Of a DNA stretch of 64,000 nt, positions 1 through 7,960 are shown in pieces; within the stretch, counting starts at the first letter, position 1; the number at the start of each line of letters is the position of its first letter. The position numbers and the translations under genes were made by a program. Source of the DNA: Desulfobulbaceae bacterium (GTDB taxonomy: Bacteria; Desulfobacterota; Desulfobulbia; Desulfobulbales; SURF-16). The DNA is taken from the NCBI GenBank assembly GCA_023230525.1, contig JALNXE010000002.1, forward strand, positions 25,639 through 89,638, written 5' to 3'. The notes under the pieces were generated by a model that ran no database searches, was not told the origin of the DNA, and saw only the letters and a list, made by a program, of their open reading frames with translations.

Positions 1-966
1 CGGGAACGGCGGATCGACATTCCTGAAATCCTCGAAAATCGTAATGTCTTTAAAAACATCGGCCTGTTCAATGCCTACGCCGACACCCTGCTCGGCAATG
101 ACGAATGGCGCAAGAGCTTCAATGTCTATGAAAATACCATCTCGGCGCTCTATGAGGCCTGCAAGCCGGAAATCCTGGGCCGGGGCACCGGCCGGCTGGT
201 GGCGGTTTTCCAGTACCTGCGCGGGGTGATCGAGAGCATCATCGACCGTCAGGATATCGAGGCGGTGAGCCTGCGCATCAGCGAACTGCTTGACGAAAGC
301 GTGGTGGTCAATAAAACGGAACAAGGGGTAGCCGGTCAGGAGACCCCCTCTTTTCAGATCGTCCAGACCGGCAGGACCTGGGATCTCAGCAAAATCGATT
401 TTGACAAGCTCAAGGAAGATTTTCGGCATGCCGCCTATAAGAATATCGAAATCGCCGACCTGCGCGCCTTCATTGGCGGCAAGATTACTCAGATGCTGCG
501 GCAGAATATGACCCGTACCGATTTTGCCCAAAAGCTGCAGACGATCATCGACGCCTATAACGCCGGCGGCTCGTCCACCGAGAATTATTATGATGACCTG
601 ATGAACCTTGCCAGGGGCTTGCAGGACGAGGATGAGCGGCATATCCGGGAAGGCCTGTCCGAGGACGAACTGGAACTTTTTGATCTGCTGAAAAAGGAGA
701 AAATGACCAGGGAAGAGGAGCAAAAGGTCAAGCTGGCCGCCAAGTCCCTGCTGCACCGGCTGCTGGAGGAACATCCCAGGGTGCTGATCCAGGACTGGTA
801 CAAGGATACCCATACCAGGGCCATTGTCCGCTCCACGGTTGAGCGGATTTTGGATGAACAACTGCCCGACAGTTACGACCGGCTGCTGTTCAAGGAAAAA
901 TGCGACAGCATCTTTGACATGATGCTGCAGTATGCCAACAGCGGCCAGAAGTGGGCGGCCGCCTGA
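1..966 (+). CDS. hsdR: Type I restriction enzyme HsdR (R subunit), C-terminal part
   Basis: The reading frame is open from the first base of the window, so the gene starts upstream; 321 residues are visible, ending at TGA 964-966. The visible part is helical and charged (stretches such as RIDIPEILENRNVFKNIG and EDFRHAAYKNIEIADLRAFI) and matches the C-terminal helical region (DUF3387 type) of HsdR, the ATP-dependent translocase/endonuclease subunit of type I restriction-modification systems. This part contacts the HsdM/HsdS methylase core; the nuclease and helicase domains would lie to the left of the window. It is followed 22 bp later by radC on the same strand. The family call is made by recognition of this C-terminal region; the DEAD-box motifs that would prove it are not in view. 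Confidence 0.82.
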   Translation, partial: RERRIDIPEILENRNVFKNIGLFNAYADTLLGNDEWRKSFNVYENTISALYEACKPEILGRGTGRLVAVFQYLRGVIESIIDRQDIEAVSLRISELLDESVVVNKTEQGVAGQETPSFQIVQTGRTWDLSKIDFDKLKEDFRHAAYKNIEIADLRAFIGGKITQMLRQNMTRTDFAQKLQTIIDAYNAGGSSTENYYDDLMNLARGLQDEDERHIREGLSEDELELFDLLKKEKMTREEEQKVKLAAKSLLHRLLEEHPRVLIQDWYKDTHTRAIVRSTVERILDEQLPDSYDRLLFKEKCDSIFDMMLQYANSGQKWAAA

Positions 967-988
967 TGAAAAGGAGGAAACGTGCCTT

Positions 989-1651
989 ATGGCCAAGCGC
1001 ATAGCCGACCTGCCCAAACATGACCGGCCCAGGGAAAAGATGCAGAGCAAGGGGGCCGCTGCCCTGACCGATGAGGAACTGGTGGCCATTCTGCTGGGCT
1101 TCGGCACCAAGGGCCATGATGTACTGACCGTGGCCAGACGGATTGTCCGGCTGGTGGACGATCAGCACGGCAGGCCGGACCTGGCCGATCTCCAGCGCTT
1201 AGAAGGAGTGGGGCCGGCCAAGGCCACCCTTGTCGCCGCAGCCCTGGAATTCGCCCGCCGCCGCATCCGGCCGGAGGGCATCAAGATCAAAACCCCGGTT
1301 GATGTGCTGCCCCTGGTGCGACACTACGGCGACCGCAAGCAGGAACATTTTCTCTGCATTTCCCTGAACGGCGCCAATGAGGTCATCACCACCCGCGTCG
1401 TCTCGGTCGGTCTGGTGAACAAAACCCAGGTTCACCCCCGTGAAGTCTTTGCCGATCCCATCACCGACCGGGCTTCAGCGGTTATCCTTGCTCACAATCA
1501 CCCCTCGGGCAACCTCACGCCCAGCAAGGAGGATCTGCAGATCACCCGGCAGCTCAGGGAGGCGGGGGAAACCCTCGGCATCGCCGTGCTGGACCACATT
1601 ATTTTCAGCCGGCAGGGACATTACAGTTTTCTGGAACACGGGGAGTTGTAG
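989..1651 (+). CDS. radC: RadC family (JAB/MPN domain) protein
   Basis: 220 residues. The start at ATG 989 follows AAGGAGGA at 971-978; an upstream in-frame ATG at 932 lies inside hsdR without a good ribosome site. The N-terminal UPF0758 region contains a helix-hairpin-helix-like LEGVGPAKA segment (about residues 70-80). The C-terminal JAB domain carries AHNHPSG followed by PSKED, the His-x-His plus Asp zinc ligands of this metalloprotease-like fold. RadC was once linked to DNA repair, but its true role is unsettled; it is often encoded in genomic islands next to restriction systems, as here behind hsdR. No downstream partner on this strand: the next gene is convergent. Confidence 0.93.
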   Translation: MAKRIADLPKHDRPREKMQSKGAAALTDEELVAILLGFGTKGHDVLTVARRIVRLVDDQHGRPDLADLQRLEGVGPAKATLVAAALEFARRRIRPEGIKIKTPVDVLPLVRHYGDRKQEHFLCISLNGANEVITTRVVSVGLVNKTQVHPREVFADPITDRASAVILAHNHPSGNLTPSKEDLQITRQLREAGETLGIAVLDHIIFSRQGHYSFLEHGEL

Positions 1652-1698
1652 ATACAGGGCATTTTTGGGGGGCAAACGTAAAACACAATACCGGGAGA

Positions 1699-2016
1699 TT
1701 ACCGGCTTCGGTTCCCGGACTGATAAAAAATCTTGCCAACCCGCTCGATATGCGCGATCAGGTCCGGATTATCAATCTGGTGATAGATGGAGAGGTCGAC
1801 ATGATAAGGCAGAAGCAGGTCGTCGATGGCCAGGCTGATTTTATTGAGGAGTTGCAGATTCAGCCATTCTCCCTTCAAGGTCAGGTCGATATCCGAACCG
1901 AGCCTGAAATTTCCCTTGGCACGGGAACCATAGAGAATCGCTTCATCCACCTCGGGGTATTTGGCAAAAACGCCTTTAATTCCTTCTACTGTTTCATCCT
2001 TCAAGCCGTAAGACAT
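1699..2016 (-). CDS. mntA: MntA-type minimal nucleotidyltransferase antitoxin
   Basis: 105 residues. The start ATG at 2016 is preceded by a GAGGAATGG ribosome site that overlaps the end of the upstream hepT-like gene. The MNT fold is clear: GSRAKG at residues 30-35, the metal-binding SDIDL pair (D42 and D44) and a third acidic site in YHVDLSIY. In the Shewanella HepT/MntA system the antitoxin AMPylates a tyrosine of the HEPN toxin. Here the partner gene (2033-2446) lies directly upstream on the same strand with 16 bp between stop and start, the standard HI0074/HI0073-like order. The pair sits between a restriction locus and a MITE-like element, fitting an accessory region. Confidence 0.9.
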   Translation of the reverse strand: MSYGLKDETVEGIKGVFAKYPEVDEAILYGSRAKGNFRLGSDIDLTLKGEWLNLQLLNKISLAIDDLLLPYHVDLSIYHQIDNPDLIAHIERVGKIFYQSGNRSR

Positions 2017-2032
2017 GCCACCATTCCTCAAC

Positions 2033-2446
2033 TCATGTCTGATCAGCGAGAAGATTCAGCAGTCGTGTTTCCAAAGCAAGGAAAAGCGGGAAATAATTGA
2101 GCAGCACTGCCCGGCATATCTCTTCCGCAACTTCCTCATTATAGGTGTGGGAGGTGAGATTCCTACTTTTAAGCATGTCCATCCAGCCTTCACCGTCTTC
2201 CACCAGGCCAAGCTCAAACGCCTTGCGAATAGCATCCCTTGATCCGTAGATCTCGCTTTGGCCTCGGTATTCCAAAAAGTCCTTCAGGCTGTTCCAGGCA
2301 AGCTCGAAGGTATATTCAAATGCCTTGACCAGGCCCTGCTGTTCAAGTTCGGACAGGTCACCCTTGTCGACAAATTTCCGCAACTGGCTCAAGGCTTTCC
2401 GAAAATTTGCGAAACGCTGCGCCCATCTGATGTCCTTTCCGGTCAT
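2033..2446 (-). CDS. hepT: HepT-type HEPN toxin (HI0074 family)
   Basis: 137 residues, start ATG 2446 after GAGGATTG. An in-frame TTG at 2452 is possible but less likely. The helical HEPN fold ends in RNLTSHTY (R95 to Y102), an exact R-x4-H-x-Y motif: Arg and His form the ribonuclease active site and the Tyr is the residue AMPylated by MntA in characterised homologues. Proteins of this family are often annotated as nucleotidyltransferase substrate-binding proteins. It is translated just ahead of the MNT gene (1699-2016). The complete motif suggests the toxin is intact. Confidence 0.9.
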   Translation of the reverse strand: MTGKDIRWAQRFANFRKALSQLRKFVDKGDLSELEQQGLVKAFEYTFELAWNSLKDFLEYRGQSEIYGSRDAIRKAFELGLVEDGEGWMDMLKSRNLTSHTYNEEVAEEICRAVLLNYFPLFLALETRLLNLLADQT

Positions 2447-2480
2447 AGACAATCCTCACAAATAAAAAAAACAATACATA

Positions 2481-2657
2481 GAGCCTCTTGCAAAATGAAC
2501 GTCGTAGCGAGATCGAGAGGAAAATATTCTGTGCAAGGATGAGTGGTGAAATCGCCCGGAAGCGTAGCAGTGCTACGTTGAGGACGATTTCACCAGGAAG
2601 ACGCCGCACAGGTGATTTTTAGCCGATCGGAGTAGATGTTCATTTTGCAAGAGGCTC
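2481..2657. mobile_element. MITE-like element A1 with terminal inverted repeats
   Basis: A 177-bp non-coding element. Its ends are inverted repeats of 23 bp with one mismatch, beginning GAGCCTCTTGCAAAATGAAC. It is flanked by a CATA direct repeat on both sides (2477-2480 and 2658-2661), consistent with a 4-bp target-site duplication. It carries no open frame of note. A shorter relative with the same ends lies at 6827-6926. No transposase of matching ends is in the window, so it would need one in trans. Confidence 0.72.
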
Positions 2658-2740
2658 CATAGTTTAATTGATTGACTATACACTTTGCCTGATATTGATC
2701 AAAGAGTAAAATAATTGCCTACCAAAAAGGGGGGAAGGAC

Positions 2741-3532
2741 ATGATGCGATTCGAGGGGGGTACTGAAAATAAGCAGCCAATACTTGTCGACACCCATGCG
2801 CATATCTGTGACCATGCCTTTGATCAGGACCGGCAGGAGGTGATCAACCGGGCGCAGGAAGCAGGCGTTGCGGCCATCGTCATGGTCGGCGAGACCCTGG
2901 AGGATGCCCGGCGCAATCTGGAGTTGGCCGGACAGTATCCGGTCCTGAAACCGGCGGCAGGCCTGTATCCTGAATTTGCCGACATGGAGGAGGCGGAGCG
3001 GTTGAGCGGTTTTATCCGGCAGCATGCAGCACGTTTTTATGCCATCGGTGAGGTTGGGCTTGATTTTTGGCTTGCCCAGGAGGAAGAGGCGAGGGAAGTG
3101 CAGCGGTTGGTTTTTCGAAAATTTATAGAACTTGCGGAAGGGCTCGATCTGCCGCTCAATGTCCATTCCCGTTCCGCCGGCCGCCAGGCGGTTGCCCTGC
3201 TGCTGGAGCAGGGTGCAAAGCGGGTGCAGATGCACGCCTTTGACGGCAGGTATTCCGCCGCCCTGCCGGCGGTGGAGGCGGGTTTTTTCTTTTCCGTGCC
3301 GCCGTCGCTGGTCCGTTCCCGTCAGAAACAGAAGCTGGTGGGGCTCCTGCCGCTCTCCTGTCTGCTGGTGGAAAGCGACAGTCCGGTCCTTGGCCCTGAT
3401 GTCGGCCAGAGAAACGAACCGGCCAATGTGGTGATCGCCGTAAAGGCCATTGCGGAGATCAAGGACATTGCCGTTGACGCGGTGCTTGCGGCGGTGCGGG
3501 AAAATACGCGCAGGCTGTACGGGGATCTGTGA
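2741..3532 (+). CDS. TatD family metal-dependent hydrolase (nuclease)
   Basis: 263 residues. Start at ATG 2741 (or the adjacent ATG 2744) behind GGGGGGAAGG. This amidohydrolase-type TIM barrel has the family ligands in order: DTHAHI near the N-terminus (His-x-His), GEVGLDF (Glu), NVHSR (His), MHAFDG (His) and ESDSP (Asp). TatD proteins are 3'-5' DNA exonucleases or related hydrolases in the cytoplasm. The length is normal for the family. The final helix ENTRRLYGDL is also typical. It stands alone between the MITE and a convergent radical SAM gene; which of the TatD/YcfH/YjjV subgroups it belongs to cannot be told from sequence reading. Confidence 0.9.
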   Translation: MMRFEGGTENKQPILVDTHAHICDHAFDQDRQEVINRAQEAGVAAIVMVGETLEDARRNLELAGQYPVLKPAAGLYPEFADMEEAERLSGFIRQHAARFYAIGEVGLDFWLAQEEEAREVQRLVFRKFIELAEGLDLPLNVHSRSAGRQAVALLLEQGAKRVQMHAFDGRYSAALPAVEAGFFFSVPPSLVRSRQKQKLVGLLPLSCLLVESDSPVLGPDVGQRNEPANVVIAVKAIAEIKDIAVDAVLAAVRENTRRLYGDL

Positions 3533-3573
3533 TCATCACTGCGTCATGAGTCCGCTCCATCCCGCGTCAGGTC

Positions 3574-5565
3574 TTACCTGTTCCTAAGCTCCCTGGAAAA
3601 GTGCTTGAAACACAGAGGCGCCGGGCCCCCGTCCTGGCCGGGCTGCAGGGCGCTGGCCAGATAGCGCTGCATGAAGGACTCCTCATGCCTGCGGGCCTCG
3701 GCCAGGGAGAATTTGGGACGGAGGGCCTTCTTCGGCCTATGGGTGGGATTTTTTGCCCCGGGCCACTCCTGGGCAAAGGCCCTCTGGCCCAAGCGCAGCA
3801 GGTAGAGAAAGGAGTGGTGGGTGGAGATGGCCCCGGCCCAGGGGTAGTGGTCGAGATGGTAGCGCCGGGAAAGGGCGGCGATGCTGTCATCCAGGGTATC
3901 CGCCGCATCTTCGCCGCCGCCGTTTTCGGCCATGCGGTACTGGGGGAAAAGTTTGAAGACATCGCCCGCGGTATGGTAGATCGCGGCAATGCCATACTGC
4001 TCCGGCCGGCAGGCGATGAGTGAACCCGGGGTGAGATTGAAGTCGCCGACAATGAACTGATCGATCATGGGGCTTTGCCGTTCGATGAGGGCCAGGGTCT
4101 CCATCGCCTCCGGCCAGGTCTCGCCGGGATGCTGGAGAAAGGTCATCCAGCTGGTGGCGATGCCCGCCTGGTGGAAATTGCGGTTGATGCGGCGGATCAG
4201 CTCCACCTTGATGCCCTTGTTCATCAGCCCCAGGATCCGGTCCGAGCCGCTTTCGATGCCGAAGGCCGCGGCCCGGAGCCCGGCCTGCTGGAGCTGGCGG
4301 CAGTTCTCCGGGGTGTAGGCGGCCTCGATGCGCAGGTCGGTGGACCAGCGGATATCCAGCCCCGCATCAATGATGCCGCGGGCCAGGTCGAGGGCATAGG
4401 CCGGGGCCAGCACGTCGCAGGAAAAATAGAAATTTTTCACCCCGAACTCTTGCTGCAGGCCGCGCAAATCGGCCACCGCCTGTTTGACCGGGATTTCCCG
4501 GTAGAGGTGGCGGCCAGACTGGTTGAAGCCGTAACAGCAGAAGGAGCATTTGTTCCAGTAGCAGCCCCTGGTGGGACTGTAGAGCAGCAGACGGTCCGGC
4601 GCCAGATAGCGGTCAAGGTCGAGGTCGCTGTAATCCGGGGCCGCGCCGTCGGCCAGATTCAGGGTCCAGGCCGGTCCCCGCAGCAGGGCGCCGGTGTGCG
4701 GATCTTTCCTCACCAGGTTGGGGATGGTGGCGAGCCGCTCCGGATCGGCAGGACCCGCGGCCAGCAGCGGCAGCAGCTCCGCCAGGGTTTTCTCCCCCTC
4801 CTGCAGGCCCACCGCGTCCGCATAATCGAAGATGCGGCCCACCGCCTCAGGGGCGGCGTTGCGGACGATCTGGTCGATGCAGGGGCCGCCCAGCATGACG
4901 AAACAGGCCGGAAAGTATTCCTTGATCAGTTTGCCCAGATAAAAGGTCTCGGGAATCTGGGAGACAAAGGTCAGGGAAAGGCCGGCAAAACGCGGCGGGT
5001 CGAGCTTATCGAGCTGAGCGCGGTAAAAGCCGTCAAACGGGCTGCAGCGGCCGGCGATATAATGGTCCAGCAGGTCGAAGTCCCAGGGCGCGGCCAGATG
5101 ATTGGCCCGGTTGAAGCCGAAGCGGAAGGGGAAAAAGACCGCCTCCATGAGGAGGAAGAGTTCTTCAAGGCCGTCGCGGCTGCGCTGGTAAGCCTTTTTC
5201 CGGTAAAACCGCTGCGGGTCGCGCATGATTGCGGCGCATTGACCGAAATCGCGATCCAGGGCCATGGCCTCCGCCACCCGCCGGTATTCCATCTGCTCGT
5301 ACAGCGTGAGCCGCCGCTGGTTATTCAAAGCATGGAAACGATCCGTCAGCCGCTGCCGCCATCCGGCAATGGTGCCTGGGTCCAGCAGAAAATCAAGCCC
5401 CTCAATATTGAGGTCCCGCACCACGGTCTCGATGCCGCGTTGCCGCAGATATCCCTTGAGGGCGGGCAGGGCCACATAGGGCCAGGTGGGATCGGCGAAA
5501 GGCGGGAAGAGCAGCAGTGATTCGCTGCCCGGCGCCGGGTGGCAGGTGTTATCGGTTTTCAGCAT
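3574..5565 (-). CDS. B12-binding-type radical SAM protein
   Basis: 663 residues. The N-terminal third (LLLFPPFADPTWPYVALPAL, then VRDLNIEGLDFLL and VMLGGPCIDQI) looks like the cobalamin-binding Rossmann-like domain of B12-type radical SAM enzymes. The radical SAM centre is at about residues 333-342, TRGCYWNKCSFCCYGFN: cysteines spaced C-x4-C-x2-C with a fourth adjacent Cys, rather than the usual C-x3-C-x2-C. Later motifs (AAFGIESGSDRILGLMNKG) fit the Elp3/MiaB-like barrel. The substrate is unknown. It is a single gene, convergent with tatD-like 2741-3532. The start ATG 5565 gives the conserved N-terminus; it could make a RiPP, lipid or cofactor modification, but nothing nearby says which. Confidence 0.83.
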   Translation of the reverse strand: MLKTDNTCHPAPGSESLLLFPPFADPTWPYVALPALKGYLRQRGIETVVRDLNIEGLDFLLDPGTIAGWRQRLTDRFHALNNQRRLTLYEQMEYRRVAEAMALDRDFGQCAAIMRDPQRFYRKKAYQRSRDGLEELFLLMEAVFFPFRFGFNRANHLAAPWDFDLLDHYIAGRCSPFDGFYRAQLDKLDPPRFAGLSLTFVSQIPETFYLGKLIKEYFPACFVMLGGPCIDQIVRNAAPEAVGRIFDYADAVGLQEGEKTLAELLPLLAAGPADPERLATIPNLVRKDPHTGALLRGPAWTLNLADGAAPDYSDLDLDRYLAPDRLLLYSPTRGCYWNKCSFCCYGFNQSGRHLYREIPVKQAVADLRGLQQEFGVKNFYFSCDVLAPAYALDLARGIIDAGLDIRWSTDLRIEAAYTPENCRQLQQAGLRAAAFGIESGSDRILGLMNKGIKVELIRRINRNFHQAGIATSWMTFLQHPGETWPEAMETLALIERQSPMIDQFIVGDFNLTPGSLIACRPEQYGIAAIYHTAGDVFKLFPQYRMAENGGGEDAADTLDDSIAALSRRYHLDHYPWAGAISTHHSFLYLLRLGQRAFAQEWPGAKNPTHRPKKALRPKFSLAEARRHEESFMQRYLASALQPGQDGGPAPLCFKHFSRELRNR

Positions 5566-6059
5566 GGGGACGGTGAATTAATAGGTGCCGGTGCTGCCCG
5601 GAAATAGAGATAGCGCAAGGCGATGAGCAGTGCGGGCGGAAGCAGCGGAGGTATGGTAACCCGTTGCTTCTCTCCTGACAACAAAATTTCACGAAGTTGT
5701 GCCAGCCAGATAGATTCATTACGTCCTGATTCCATAAAATTGTAAATTCGTTCCGAGTATCTGGAATTAAAATAAATTCTTAAAATTAGCTTCAAACTAA
5801 CTTGCTGAAATTTTACCAATTTTTTTGGGCGGCAAATCGGTCTGAATATTGCAAGATGATCAACCCGACTTGTGCGATTTGTGCATAGTATGACATAAAC
5901 CAAAAAATAACAAAAAAAGAAAGGAGCAAATAATGATGTGATCCGCATGGTTATTGGCTCCAATTAAATTGTGACAAAATCCCCGAATTGATCGGTCACA
6001 AGAATCAAAACCTCTTCCCCGCCTGATGAGCCGGGGATAACAAAAATGGAAAAATCAAG
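5566..6059. other. AT-rich intergenic region with operator-like inverted repeat
   Basis: No convincing gene is seen in this 494-bp stretch between divergent genes. A 134-codon open frame on the minus strand (5559-5963) has no family resemblance and mixed hydrophobic/basic content, so I do not call it. Near the downstream gene there is an inverted repeat, TTGTGAC at 5969-5975 and GTCACAA at 5995-6001, and a small CCCCG/CGGGG hairpin at about 6017-6037, either of which could regulate the PEP-CTERM-like gene at 6060. Confidence 0.5.
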
Positions 6060-6818
6060 ATGAAGAAAAAACTTTTGGCAGGATTGACAACCGGGATGTT
6101 GCTGTTCGGCATGGCGGGGGCGGCGGAGGCGGCACTGACCGTAATCGGCACTGCAACCTATGACCTTGACGGTGTGGGCGGGGCTGCCCCGATCGGAGAA
6201 TTCAACCTGATCTGGGACAATGACAATAATGGTAATTCCGTAGTCTGGCTGGATTATACCCATGCCGGTGCAACTTGTGGGGCGCAGAATGCCTGGGCCG
6301 CAGGGCTGGATTCGACTTTAACCTATAATATTAATGCTGGTTATCGAGTTGCCTGGGATGATAACACCTGGCGGCTGGGCAGTACCGTTGATGGTCCATA
6401 TCAATGGGGTTGGGATGGCACCACCACGACAGGTTATAACATTACCAGCTCGGAGATGGGCCATCTGTTTTATGAGGAATTGGGTAACCTGGCATATTAC
6501 GATACTGCTGGAAGAAGTCCCCAGGCGGGATGGGGCCTGCAGAATACTGGAGATTTTAATAATTTAACTTCGTCCTGGTACTGGTCCAGCACGGAGTGGG
6601 CGGCTGTCAATCCGGGCTACGCCTGGACCTTCGACATGGACCGCGGCGGCCAGATCTACGCCCTCCAGTCCTTCAACGGCGGTTCCGGGTTAGCCCTTCG
6701 CAACGGAGAAGTTTCAGCGGTTCCCATACCTGGAGCCATTTGGTTGCTTGGATCAGGGCTAACCGGCTTGGCCGCCTTTGGAAAACGTAAAAAGAAGGGG
6801 CAGCGGTTGATTATTTGA
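6060..6818 (+). CDS. PEP-CTERM/VPxPA-sorted exported protein
   Basis: 252 residues. A signal peptide (MKKKLLAGLTTGMLLFGMAG, cleavage near AEA-AL) is followed by a mostly polar extracellular domain rich in Trp, Tyr and Asn. A YWSSTEW segment recalls the DUF1566/Lcl-type domain. The C-terminus has VPIPGAIWLLGSGL, then a hydrophobic stretch and a basic tail (GKRKKKG), the layout of PEP-CTERM proteins, here of the VPLPA variety. These signals are cut by exosortases, which move proteins to the outer surface, usually with exopolysaccharide. No exosortase gene is in the window. The start ATG 6060 has a weak GGA ribosome site. The gene is followed 8 bp later by a MITE-like element. Confidence 0.85.
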   Translation: MKKKLLAGLTTGMLLFGMAGAAEAALTVIGTATYDLDGVGGAAPIGEFNLIWDNDNNGNSVVWLDYTHAGATCGAQNAWAAGLDSTLTYNINAGYRVAWDDNTWRLGSTVDGPYQWGWDGTTTTGYNITSSEMGHLFYEELGNLAYYDTAGRSPQAGWGLQNTGDFNNLTSSWYWSSTEWAAVNPGYAWTFDMDRGGQIYALQSFNGGSGLALRNGEVSAVPIPGAIWLLGSGLTGLAAFGKRKKKGQRLII

Positions 6819-6826
6819 TTATCGGA

Positions 6827-6926
6827 GAGCCTTTGGCAAAATGAAACCACTGACGCCGCCGGCTGGATATCCATCCGTCAAGACCGCCACAATCTGGTAA
6901 GTCATTCGTCATTTTGCCAGAGGCTC
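6827..6926. mobile_element. MITE-like element A2 (short relative of A1)
   Basis: 100 bp bounded by inverted repeats starting GAGCCTTTGGCAAAATGA on the left and, read inward from the right, GAGCCTCTGGCAAAATGA: one mismatch in 18. The ends match those of element A1 (2481-2657), but the interior is different and shorter. It lies 8 bp past the PEP-CTERM gene and could act as a terminator. No clear target-site duplication. Confidence 0.6.
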
Positions 6927-6943
6927 ATAACGTTTCTTGATTT

Positions 6944-7165
6944 TCAGCGCATCAGAAAATAAAGGCAGAGCAGGCCAATAAAAAGAACAAACAGGGTGCC
7001 CCAGAGCACAGGGCGAAAGCAGCGCCCGGCCGGCGGGGGTTGCTGCCTGATATCATCCATGACCCTGCTTTGCCAGCCGGCAGAAGGTTCAACCTTATCC
7101 TTATTTTGGTGAACACCACGAAAGGTGTTGAAAATTTTTGAAAGAGCTTCCTTGCTCAGTTTCAT
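6944..7165 (-). CDS. Small single-pass membrane protein next to sigma factor (possible anti-sigma)
   Basis: 73 residues, translated 12 bp after the ECF sigma gene, with AGGTGA as ribosome site. The N-terminal 50 residues are soluble and charged (MKLSKEALSKIFNTFRG), and the C-terminus is one membrane helix, VLWGTLFVLFIGLLCLYFL, ending MR. That arrangement, a short cytoplasmic domain anchored by one helix and co-transcribed with a sigma factor, suggests an anti-sigma or accessory role. It lacks the Zn-binding HxxxCxxC motif of ZAS anti-sigma factors and I do not recognise a family, so the function is inference from context only. Confidence 0.7.
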   Translation of the reverse strand: MKLSKEALSKIFNTFRGVHQNKDKVEPSAGWQSRVMDDIRQQPPPAGRCFRPVLWGTLFVLFIGLLCLYFLMR

Positions 7166-7177
7166 AAATTCACCTGG

Positions 7178-7771
7178 TCAGTGATCCCTCAGCAGATCCT
7201 TGCAAAGTATTTTCAGCTTGGCCCGGGCCCTGAATGATCTGATTTTTACGTTGGCGACACTCCAGCCGAGCAGTTGGGCCGCCTCGCCGCAGGAATATTC
7301 CTGCAGATAAACCAGTTCCAGCACCATGCGGTCGGCCGGGGAAAGCTTGGCCAGCATCCAGGCCAGCATCTCCCTTGCCTCAAGCTGCCGGTGGCCGTCG
7401 GCATGGCACGCCTCCGACTCGTCGGTAACGGTCCTCTCCAGCCAGTCAACATGCTGGTCGGACAGGGCGCTGATGGGCACTTCCCGTGACCGGTATTTTT
7501 TTCTCCAGAAATCATAACATGTTCTCACGGCAATTGACGAGAGCCAATTCTTAAAATCTCCTTTATTGCTGAAATGATTCAGGGACCGGTAGGCCCTGAC
7601 AAAAACATCGTGGGCGGTTTCCTCGACAAACTGGGCGGCCATGTGGTTGTTGACGATGTGGAAAACAAGTTTCTTATGGCGCTCAATCAAACAGGCAAAG
7701 GCATTTACCTCGCCATGCAGTACCTGCGCGATGATCTCGAGATCGCTTGCTTCGCTTGCCGGATTTTTCAT
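7178..7771 (-). CDS. ECF-type RNA polymerase sigma factor
   Basis: 197 residues from ATG 7771 (MKNPASEASDLEII); a longer in-frame extension to 7849 exists, but the sigma domain begins right after this Met. Region 2 is clear (AFACLIERHKKLVFHIVNNHM, then FVEETAHDVFVRAYRSLNHF and FKNWLSSIAVRTCYDFWRKK). Region 4 has the expected helix-turn-helix (LSPADRMVLELVYLQEYSCG, then LLGWSVANVKIRSFRARAKL). It would direct RNA polymerase to an alternative promoter class. It is followed by a small membrane protein gene that may be its regulator. About 110-160 bp upstream there are two inverted pairs of GTRAA/GTWAA half-sites (7884-7930). Confidence 0.93.
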   Translation of the reverse strand: MKNPASEASDLEIIAQVLHGEVNAFACLIERHKKLVFHIVNNHMAAQFVEETAHDVFVRAYRSLNHFSNKGDFKNWLSSIAVRTCYDFWRKKYRSREVPISALSDQHVDWLERTVTDESEACHADGHRQLEAREMLAWMLAKLSPADRMVLELVYLQEYSCGEAAQLLGWSVANVKIRSFRARAKLKILCKDLLRDH

Positions 7772-7883
7772 GATGCCCCGTCTGTTGTCGTTTGGTAAGG
7801 TGATGACCTGCGACCGCAATATGTTGCCGGTCAGGCGAGAAGAAGACATAAATTATTCTCGGCTTACCAAAGCGAAAACTCAC

Positions 7884-7930
7884 GTGAAGTTTTGTTAAAA
7901 AACGGGGTTGCATTATTAACAAAACTTTAC
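7884..7930. promoter_or_regulatory. CpxR-box-like inverted double site upstream of ECF sigma gene
   Basis: GTGAA-N5-GTTAA on the plus strand at 7884-7898 is followed after 17 bp by TTAAC-N5-TTTAC at 7916-7930, which is GTAAA-N5-GTTAA on the minus strand. The two halves make a near-perfect inverted repeat around AAGTTTTGTTAA. The same arrangement with 16-bp spacing is found at 26338-26383. E. coli CpxR binds GTAAA-N5-GTAAA; the assignment to the CpxR-like regulator at 28747-29451 is inference. Confidence 0.5.
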
Positions 7931-7960
7931 ATGCGGGACGGGACCTTGCAGGGAGGCGTG

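Noticed and set aside
4075..5520. A 481-codon plus-strand open frame opposite the radical SAM gene
   Set aside because: It is antisense to a clear radical SAM protein and has no family features.
5559..5963. A 134-codon minus-strand frame next to the radical SAM gene
   Set aside because: It lies in AT-rich spacer, overlaps the start of the next gene, and shows mixed basic and hydrophobic residues without a pattern.
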